A DNA stretch of 24,456 bases, from positions 34,894 through 59,349 of the forward strand of contig NW_005198739.1 of NCBI RefSeq assembly GCF_000372725.1. The letters run 5' to 3'. The position numbers and the translations under genes were made by a program. The notes beneath the pieces were generated by a model. That model saw only the letters and a program-made list of their open reading frames with translations, was not told the origin of the DNA and searched no databases. The DNA is from Emiliania huxleyi CCMP1516. Its lineage: Eukaryota; Haptophyta; Isochrysidales; Noelaerhabdaceae. This document shows positions 18,437 through 24,456 of the stretch, one piece after another (the stretch's first letter is position 1; each line of letters starts with the position of its first letter).

Positions 18437-19521
18437 GAGTGATTCTAAGATCAGGTTAGGCGAGTGGCAGACATTTCAAAAAATGGGCGCCGCAGGCGCC
18501 CCGGCGCTGCGTGCCCACCATGGTTGGGCGCGCAGCGAAGAAAATATTGCGCGCTCGACAGCCTTTTCTAATAGGAAAATGGCCTCTCCTCGGCGCCATC
18601 CATACCGCTTGTCGGCGCACAGCGGAGTTCGCAAGCCGGACCTGCTGCCTTCCCTTCTACGTACACTTTCAGAATGGAGGCTCAAACGCAGCGCAGGGCT
18701 CGGCTAGCTGTGCTCAGACCAAGTCGATTTGTACCAAAGTTGGTAGACAGTGCCAAAACCACACGGAATCGAAAATGGCTCTTAAATTCGCGCACCTGGC
18801 GTCCGCACTGCCGCATGGTGCGAGCCGCCACTCATGAGAAGGTCTCCGCTGCGATGCTTTTGCTGCCTGTGTCAATGCAGCAACCCATCGAGCGCGTCAC
18901 TATGACCTGACCCCTCTGATCACCGACGTCGCCAACGGCAAGCCTGCGTCCGTGTTGCATATGCTCTCCATCCATGTTCGCATTGCGGTGCATTGCCAAT
19001 TCGAGCCACTCGAGCAATCATGCACAATCAATGAGCCGAAGAGCTGAGACGCAGATTCTTTGCAACCGGGTCACCAGGCAGCTTGAGCCGTTTGACGAGC
19101 GCCTCGAACGCTCTTTGTCCGGGATGTGGTAGGCGATGCGATCGGGCGAGACAAGGACCTGCATCGTCGCCTGCGCCGGCATACATTGGCGCTCAGCGGG
19201 GCGGCTTTCCGAGCGCATTGCCAGCGCGGCGGCGGCCAGAGGGCTTCTGTGTGCCGACACCGCGGAGCGGGCGCACCGAGGAGAGGCCGAGGCTCAGCAT
19301 CGCGGCCAGCCACAGCATTGAGGGCGGCAGAGGGCCGCAGCACGCTCGCAGGCAGCCGGCTGCTTCGAGCGGGCGCCCCCAGCTTCGAGCGGGCGCCCCC
19401 AGCTTCGAGCGGGCGCCCGGGACGGGTTCCCCGCTTCGAGCGGGCAGATGCGGCCGGGGATTCGCTTTCTGAAATGTCTGCCTCCAAAGGGGAAACGACT
19501 AACCTGATCTCAGAATCACTC
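18437..19521. mobile_element. DNA-transposon-like element with TIRs and 4-bp target-site duplication
   Basis: The left end GAGTGATTCTAAGATCAGGT and the right end (reverse complement GAGTGATTCTGAGATCAGGT) match with one mismatch. A second shared block, GGCAGACATTTCA, lies further in on both sides. AACG flanks both outer ends (18433-18436 and 19522-19525). The 1085-bp interior has only short frames: plus 18674-18910 (MEAQTQRRARLAVLRPSRF) and minus 19018-19260. I recognise no transposase, so it is probably a non-autonomous or decayed element. Confidence 0.78.
19362..19446 (+). repeat. 20-bp tandem repeat inside the TIR element
   Basis: Three units of GCTTCGAGCGGGCGCCCCCA start at 19362, 19382 and 19402. 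A partial fourth at 19433 follows an 11-bp interruption. Confidence 0.88.
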
Positions 19522-19744
19522 AACGGGACACCACAGGGTGGTTGTTCTCTCTATCTCCTCTTCTAGCTCTTAGCATGAGCTGCGCCCGACCCCTTTTGCG
19601 CAGCAACACCTTAAAGTTTTAGGCCCTCCAAATTCGGATCGGAGCGTAGCGGAGTGGGGGCCCGAGTTTGAAAAGGGCGACGGACGCTTGCGTCCTAGCC
19701 TCCAACAACGCCTCCCCGACGCAGAGGGGCCCCCGGAGGGATGC

Positions 19745-19828
19745 TGCGACGGTGTATCATTCACTTTATGCCACCGTTGCATATCCGGATATGCAACGGT
19801 GGCATAAGGCGACTGATACACCGTCGCA
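19745..19828. mobile_element. 84-bp palindromic MITE, copy 1
   Basis: The element is almost entirely one hairpin. It starts TGCGACGGTGTATCATTCAC, turns at GCATATCCGGATATGC and ends with the complement CCGTCGCA. GATGC flanks both ends (19740-19744 and 19829-19833), consistent with a 5-bp target duplication. A near-identical copy sits at 24176-24261. Confidence 0.85.
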
Positions 19829-19896
19829 GATGCTCAACCGCTCTACGCCACGCCGCTCGCCCATCTGACTTTTTTTTTCTGCACACAAAAAGACAA

Positions 19897-20090
19897 AATG
19901 GCATCGGGCACGGAGAATGTGTGGAAGGCAGTGGCGCCGATGGCGACTGCGCGCGTTAATTAATTCCGCCGCGGCAGTGCTGGACGGCAAGCTGTACGCT
20001 GTGGGCGGATACAACGGTGACCATCTCAGCTCGGTCGAGCGGTACGATCCGGCGGCGAACGTGTGGGAGGCGGTGGCGCCGAGGAGCGCG
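19897..20090 (+). pseudogene. Kelch-repeat protein fragment
   Basis: The ATG at 19897 opens NVWKAVAPMATAR, the end of a kelch blade. After a frame break the next blade is AAAVLDGKLYAVGGYNGDHL followed by SSVERYDPAANVWEAVAP, with the GG pair and the spaced Y and W typical of kelch. The break coincides with the A/T insert GTTAATTAAT at 19949-19958, which shifts frame and creates a stop. Coding similarity ends at SA (20090), exactly where introner-like copy D begins with GT. A complete propeller needs five to seven blades, so this is a fragment, either a dead gene piece or exons of a larger gene whose remainder is not here. Confidence 0.7.
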
Positions 20091-20247
20091 GTTTTCTTTT
20101 TTGACAAAAAAGAAAAAACATACACCCAAGGGAGGGATGGGAGGACGGCACGCCGCCACCACACAGGGATTTAAGGAGAGGAGTGTGGTACTAGCCGTCG
20201 CCCACCCTAACCCTTGGTCGTCTGCCTCTTTCTATCTCCCTTCGCAG
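20091..20247 (+). repeat. Introner-like repeat, copy D (abuts kelch fragment)
   Basis: This 157-bp unit has GT at 20091-20092 right after kelch coding sequence, a CTAAC branch-point match at 20207-20211, a pyrimidine tract, and CAG ending at 20247. The body shares AAGGGAGGGATGGGAGGACG and CGCCGCCACCACACAGGG with copies A-C. Of the copies in this window it looks most like a complete spliceosomal intron. Confidence 0.8.
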
Positions 20248-20304
20248 TCCCTCGCCGATTCCGAGAGATTTTTAGCAATACCAAACAACTCTAACACTCA
20301 CACG

Positions 20305-21024
20305 TCATTTGGGGCCTGGAGCCCCTGCAGACTGATCTTTATGGTGGTTTAAAGTTTGCGGGGGGGGGGGCAGCTTTGGGCCCTGTCCCCTGTTCACGCG
20401 CGCGCGAGACGTGCAGACAGGGTTGCCAGGTGAGAGCGAATGGCGCGGTTCACGCCTCGCACAACAGAGAGAGAGATGCGCTCTGCATGGTGGACATAAA
20501 AGAGAGCGAGTGCTTGGGCGAGTAGGCCGTGCGGTCGACGCTGCCGCACGCGACTTTGCGCGCGAGGCGGCGCAGCTTGAGAACGGCGGTGGGCGAGAAG
20601 CCGCGCCGCCGAATGTCTCGTGGAGCAGCAGGTTGAAGTTGTTGCGCTTGACAAAGATCGCGTCGTGGTAGAAACCGCGATGCGCCTTGACGTAGCCGTG
20701 GCCGTTCTTGTGGTCGAAGGGTTGGCCGGGTTGCCCGCGCACCTTGCAGCCCATGTTTAGGCGGCGGGCCTTCTCCTCGGTGTTGCCGAAGGCGTAGGAG
20801 TGGCCAACGGAGGCGGGCGTGCCGCCACTCGAGGCGTTGCCAACGCCCGCCGAGGAGGTCTTGAGGAGGGGCGTCCAGAGCTTGACTTCATTCACCTCAT
20901 CGCATCCTCCCGGGCCAGCGTGGGGTTCCGCGAGGTCGACCTTGTACCCCTCGTTGTACTGCCGGGTGAGCTCTAGTTTCTCCTTGTCACCGTGCACGAC
21001 CGGCGCGGTGGCCGGGGCGCGCAT
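20305..21024 (-). pseudogene. Unrecognised ORF with apparent frameshift
   Basis: From the ATG at 21024 the frame reads protein-like sequence: EKLELTRQYNEGYKVDL, NEVKLWTPLLKTSS, GHSYAFGNTEEKARRLNMGC, GHGYVKAHRGFYHDAIFVKR and NNFNLLLHETFGG. Near 20600 the quality collapses into Arg/Ser/Pro, while the neighbouring frame continues sensibly (FSPTAVLKLRRLARKVACGS, DRTAYSPKHSLSFMST) until a stop near 20452. A 1-2 base indel at about 20600 explains this. I do not recognise the family. A decayed mobile-element or multicopy protein is possible. The upstream limit coincides with introner-like copy E, so the N-terminus may be missing. Confidence 0.5.
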
Positions 21025-21079
21025 CGCGTCCGCCCAGGCGGCGAGGACGCCGTCGTGGGGCCGCCGGTGGTGGGCCTTG

Positions 21080-21300
21080 TTGCAAGTTTGTTGCCGATTC
21101 CGCTGCAACCTTCAAGCATGCCACCTCGCGGTCGTCCCACTCTCGTCGTTCTCCCTCCTGTCGCTTCCTCCTCTTGTTTTTGTCCTCCTCTGTCGCGAAA
21201 GAAAGAAAGAAAACAGCCTCGAAGGGAGGGATGGGAGGATGTCGTGAAAAAAGAAAGAAAACGGACACTCCAAGGGAGGGATGGGAGGACGGCACGCAAA
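21080..21300 (+). repeat. Introner-like repeat, rearranged copy E (upstream of Tim17-like gene)
   Basis: This copy starts inside the conserved downstream flank (CCGATTCCGCTGCAACCTTC, then ATGCCACCTCGCGGTCGTCC). The pyrimidine-rich stretch shared with 5340-5400 follows, and then two truncated starts of new units, each AAAGAAAGAAAAC plus AGGGAGGGATGGGAGGA. The core and 3' splice-like part are missing. It is sense to the downstream gene at 21391. Confidence 0.65.
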
Positions 21301-21390
21301 AAAAGGCTCCGCAAAAAAGGGCGCAAAAGGGCAAGGCCACGCCTGGGTATCTGTCCCTGTCCCACTTCCGCACCCCTGCACCCTGACGCG

Positions 21391-21921
21391 ATGGCGGGCA
21401 CACCGCCTGCGTCGCCAAGCACGTCGCGGCACGTCGGCGTCGACGTGCGCCCGCTTCCCGATCGGGCACGCGACTGCGCCCTCGCGGCGGGCGGCGTCGG
21501 CGCGGTGTGGGGCGCGACGGTCGCCGCCGCCGAGGGCGGCGCGATTCCACATGGCGCCGCCTGGGTCGGTTCGCGGTGGGCAGCAGCGGCCGCGGCCTTC
21601 ATCGGGCTGCGTCACCTGATCCTGCAGGGCGATTGGCGGAACGACCGCGAGGCGGTCAGCGCCGTCGCCGCAGCTGCCGTCGGTGGCGGCGCAGCCGCGC
21701 TGCAGCGCGCATGGCGGCGGCTTCGCATCGTGAGCGCCGTCTCGTTTGTGACCGGGTTTGGCGGGCACTATCTGCACCGGTGGTGGCTGCGTGCGCGCCT
21801 CGACTGGATCGAGGGCGAGACAGCCGCCACCGCCGCCACCGCCACCACACGCCTGATGCAGGACCGGCTGCGGCACGAGCCGAGAAACTACGAACTTCGC
21901 TTGGCCGCGGCTGCAAAGTGA
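21391..21921 (+). CDS. Small four-span glycine-rich membrane protein, possibly Tim17/22/23 family
   Basis: This is a 176-residue protein from the ATG at 21391. The frame is open upstream through repeat copy E, including an ATG at 21118, but that part is repeat-derived, so I prefer the internal start. Four hydrophobic, Gly/Ala-rich segments lie at about 29-50 (ALAAGGVGAVWGATVAAAEG), 57-78 (RWAAAAAAFIGLRHLIL), 88-105 (AVSAVAAAAVGGGAAAL) and 112-130 (VSAVSFVTGFGGHYL), separated by Arg-rich loops. The C-terminus is hydrophilic. Four short spans with GxxxG-like spacing fit the Tim17/Tim22/Tim23 and NDUFA11 group of mitochondrial inner-membrane proteins, but I see no diagnostic motif and the assignment is tentative. 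No intron is needed. Confidence 0.6.
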   Translation: MAGTPPASPSTSRHVGVDVRPLPDRARDCALAAGGVGAVWGATVAAAEGGAIPHGAAWVGSRWAAAAAAFIGLRHLILQGDWRNDREAVSAVAAAAVGGGAAALQRAWRRLRIVSAVSFVTGFGGHYLHRWWLRARLDWIEGETAATAATATTRLMQDRLRHEPRNYELRLAAAAK

Positions 21922-22371
21922 CCGCGCCTTGCAAGTTGGCGTCTCCGCCGTCACCACGTTGCCGCGCGCTCCCCGCGCGCTCCCCGCCACGTTCACTCTT
22001 GCCTTCCTCCGACGGTGCATCATTGTGGGTCTATCTAGCCGGATCAAAGAAGTGGATGAGCAGGTCTCCGGTCAGAGACGGTCCGGTGGGGCACAGTGCG
22101 CGCGGTCTGTGCTGGTGTCGTGTGCGGTGCCAGCTCGTGTGTCGTGACCGAAGTCCGTGTCGTCGGATCTTAAAACTATAACAAACAAAAACATGTAGTC
22201 CGTCTCGCCCTGCGCGGTCTGCCCCACCTTTCCGCACTACCAACTCGGTGGTGTGCGCGCCGCCCCCACACATGGCCGCCCCCCGCGCGGTCCGCGGTTC
22301 CCCCCGGTAGGGTCAACGCGCTCACACACCTCACACACACCGGCCGTGCTGCATGGTCAATCCTCCGTCTC
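21922..22371. other. Convergent intergenic region
   Basis: The stretch separates the ends of two convergent genes (plus gene ending 21921, minus gene ending 22372). It should contain both 3' UTRs. It holds a CA-rich stretch near 22321-22340, and I see no gene in it. Confidence 0.55.
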
Positions 22372-23679
22372 TCACTCCCTGGGACCCGACCCCTCACGCC
22401 CGGCCCCGCGGTGGAGCAGAGCCGCCCACGCGGTGAGGGCCCGCCGCCGCGCCTCCTTGTCGAGGGTGAGGGCGATCACGTGCGAACCCTTGGCCTCGAT
22501 ATGCGCCTCCAGCTTGCCTGCCGCCCGAAGCGCCTTCGGGAAGACATAGAAGCAAGGTAGAGCCTAAGTCTCGGACGAATGAGGGAGAGGTGTCTAGGAG
22601 AGGCGACTCGCCTCGGCGTACGCGGCGCCCTCAGCGCGGAGCGGGTCGGCGGAGGCGGTGATGACGAGGGTAGTCGGGTGGGCGGGTGAGCCGAGCACGT
22701 CTGGCTCCGCGAGCCGGGGGAGCACGAAGAAGCGATCGGAGACGGCGTCTGGCGGGGTGCAGAGGGGGCGGGGGCGGCAGTTCTGAGAATGTGGAGGCGG
22801 GAGGTGTCGGCGCGGCTGCGCAGACACCCGCATGCTCGAAAGGGTAGTAGACGCTCCAGCTCCACCTCAGCCACGCCACCGGAGCAATGGTCGTAGCGCT
22901 GTTGACGGCAAAGGAGGCAGAATTGGCGCGCGGGTCGAGACACGGCTCGTCGAGGAACAGCGAGCGCACAGCGACCCCGCGCCGCGCGGCGTCCGTGGCG
23001 ACGGCGGCGGCGACGCCTGCGCCTGCAGACGCCCCCGCCACGTGGATAGCCGACGAGTCAAGTCCGATCGACGCCGCGCGACTCGCGTCGCAGATGTACT
23101 CGAGCGCGGTGGCACCGTCGAGAGGTGCCGCCGGAAACGGGTGCTCGGGAGCGAGGCGGTACTCGACGCTGAGCCACGCAACCTGTTGGGTGGCTCGAAG
23201 CATGAGGACGAGTCAGAGGGTCTTGTCGGCACTCGGCGCTGAGCAGCCTTGGGCGCCTCGGCCACCATCGCGGCCAGCTCGGCGGCAAACGTGGCGCCAT
23301 GCGAATCGCGCGCCGTCGAGAGCGTGTACCCTCCGCCGTGGAACCACAGAACCACTGGAAGCAGCGTGTCGCCGCTGCCAGGTGGATGGTACAGTCGCGC
23401 CTCGAGAGTGGAGCCGTCGGCGCGCGACATCTGAAGCAGCGTGAGCCTCCACTCGGAGAAAACGGAATCATGCTGCACACCATCTCTCTGATCCATCTTT
23501 CCTCGGAGCTCAAGCAATAGGGAGAGGTCGCCTGAGAGGGCGGCGGTCGTCATGCGCTCGAGGGGGAGCAGCAAAGGGAAGGAGAGCTGAATGAGCCAGT
23601 CGATGAGGCCAACCTCCGGGTGCCGCCAGAGTGGCGTCTCTTCTCCGTCGGTGGGTGGCGAGAGGAACGGGATGCGCAT
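22372..23679 (-). CDS. HSL-family alpha/beta hydrolase (esterase/lipase)
   Basis: This is a serine carboxylester hydrolase of the hormone-sensitive-lipase group (family IV); its substrate is unknown. My four-exon model is 23679-23248, 23182-22828, 22748-22612 and 22533-22372, giving 361 residues. The oxyanion-hole motif HGGGY is at residue 114, VEYRLAPEHPFPAA follows, the nucleophile is Ser196 in GASAG, the acid is Asp297 in ASADPLRAEG, and the base is His326 in AKGSHVIAL. The triad is complete only after splicing. Intron 2 is GT-AG (79 bp); introns 1 (65 bp) and 3 (78 bp) need GC-AG. The intron 1 donor is uncertain (two in-phase GC sites 9 nt apart). The longer upstream frame starts with GTG at 23775; I use the ATG at 23679. 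A hydrophobic stretch (WLIQLSFPLLLPLE) near residue 30 could be a membrane anchor. Confidence 0.87.
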
Positions 23680-24175
23680 ACTGTTGACCGAAACCACCGG
23701 CCAGGGTTCCAACTGTAGAGCTCTACCAGACCGTTTTGAGTAATAGGCGAAGCCGCCGGTGGCATCTCTTTCCACCCAAGAAGCCCGTTTGGAGGGATGG
23801 GCGGCAGTGTGCGGGCGGTGAGTGCTAGTCCTCTCATCAATTTAGAACGAACGCCCCTCCCTCCCTTCTTCCCTCTACTAGCTGAGGGGCTCGCTAAACG
23901 CTCGCCGAGCTCCATTCTGTGCAACACCACAACACCACCTCCTCACTAATCGTCAGGGGCGCGGAGAGCGCAGTGCACTACGGTGAGGCTGCGCAGCGGG
24001 GGCTCGCCCCCTGCACCGCGCTCAGCGGCGTATAGGGGAGAGGGCGGTCGGTGGCGGCGGCGGCGAGGCGCGAGGCGGTGGCGGCGGTGGTGCGGGCGGC
24101 GGGATGACAGGGGAGGCGGCGGGATTGACAGGGGAGGCGGCGGCCACGAGCGGAGCGGCGCGAGAAGGGGGGGGG
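23680..24175. other. Upstream flank of hydrolase; no supported gene
   Basis: The stretch holds the presumed promoter and 5' UTR of the minus-strand hydrolase. A G-rich short tandem repeat (GGGATGACAGGGGAGGCGGC, about 20 bp, two copies) lies at 24101-24143. Confidence 0.45.
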
Positions 24176-24261
24176 TGCGACGGTGTATCATTCACTTTAT
24201 GCCACCGTTGCATATCCGGATATGCAACGCGGTGGCATAAAGTGAATGATACACCGTCGCA
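24176..24261. mobile_element. Palindromic MITE, copy 2
   Basis: This 86-bp near-perfect palindrome is the same element as 19745-19828, with an extra CG in the right arm (GCAACGCGGTGG). Confidence 0.85.
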
Positions 24262-24417
24262 AAACTGCATTGGGTCTCGAGTTCGAATCCCGCAGTTCGA
24301 CTCGGCGCAAAAAACCCAGACGGGCGTTGTCACTGGTTCGAAACCCACCTTAGCGTTCACCTGCTATCCGCCGGTACCCAAAACCGGATGCATCTCCGCA
24401 CGACCCAGGAATGCAGT
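24262..24417. repeat. Spacer between two MITE hairpins with inverted ends and two B-box-like motifs
   Basis: The spacer begins AAACTGCATT and ends AATGCAGTTT, an inverted pair directly against the flanking hairpins. Inside are GAGTTCGAATCCCGC (24279-24293) and GGTTCGAAACCC (24335-24346), both close to the tRNA B-box (GGTTCGANNCC). The flanking arms do not pair as T-stems and no A-box is evident, so I do not call a tRNA. Confidence 0.55.
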
Positions 24418-24456
24418 TTTGCGACGGTGTATCAGTCGCCTTATGCCACCGCGTTC
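24418..24456. mobile_element. Palindromic MITE, copy 3, cut by the window edge
   Basis: This is the start of a third hairpin arm (TTTGCGACGGTGTATCAGTC). Its variant CAGTCGCCTTATGCC matches the right arm of copy 1 rather than that of copy 2. Confidence 0.75.

Noticed and set aside
24274..24350. tRNA gene candidates around GAGTTCGAATCCCGC and GGTTCGAAACCC
   Set aside because: The bases flanking each T-loop-like motif do not form a five-pair T-stem, and no acceptor stem or A-box can be placed.

Overview
The window looks like a piece of nuclear genome from a GC-rich, intron-bearing protist alga. A haptophyte of the Emiliania/Gephyrocapsa type is my best guess, but this is inference. Three things point that way. 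There are short introns with many GC-AG junctions. A PPIase carries a signal-peptide/phenylalanine leader of the kind used for red-lineage secondary plastids. There is also a homologue of the ciliary transition-zone protein nephrocystin-4, so the lineage has flagella. Nothing suggests bacterial operons or ribosome binding sites.

Layout: 0.6-1.8 kb is a retroelement-like ORF (minus) with a TTTA-type 3' tail. 3.06-3.48 kb is a parvulin PPIase (minus). 3.9-5.0 kb is an isopenicillin-N-synthase-like 2OG-Fe(II) oxygenase (minus). 5.65-6.14 kb is an unrecognised ORF. 7.3-8.2 kb is a foldback element with G/C-capped hairpin arrays. 9.05-9.2 kb is a fragment of the retroelement family. 9.66-11.3 kb is an NPHP4-like gene (plus, N-terminal part only). 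12.3-13.3 kb holds tandem repeats. 13.78-15.46 kb is a complete seven-exon chromodomain/MRG protein (minus). 15.8-16.4 kb is an inverted duplication. 17.8-18.4 kb is another retroelement copy with a nested segment. 18.44-19.52 kb is a DNA-transposon-like element with TIRs and a 4-bp target duplication. 19.75 and 24.2-24.46 kb are palindromic MITEs. 19.9-20.1 kb is a kelch fragment, 20.3-21.0 kb a frameshifted unrecognised ORF, 21.39-21.92 kb a small glycine-rich multipass protein (Tim17-like?, plus), and 22.37-23.68 kb a four-exon HSL-type alpha/beta hydrolase (minus).

The genes are unrelated housekeeping or regulatory functions and do not form a pathway. What ties the window together is repeat biology. 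At least five copies of a ~150-bp element carry an intron-like 3' end (polypyrimidine tract plus CAG, one with a CTAAC branch-point match). They sit, in sense orientation, directly upstream of or against several of the genes. This introner-like family is the most interesting signal. Next come an MRG-gene intron bounded by a 15-bp direct repeat of coding sequence, and the foldback element. Splice models were inferred by eye from reading frame, family alignment from memory and splice-site dinucleotides. No transcript or database evidence was available.
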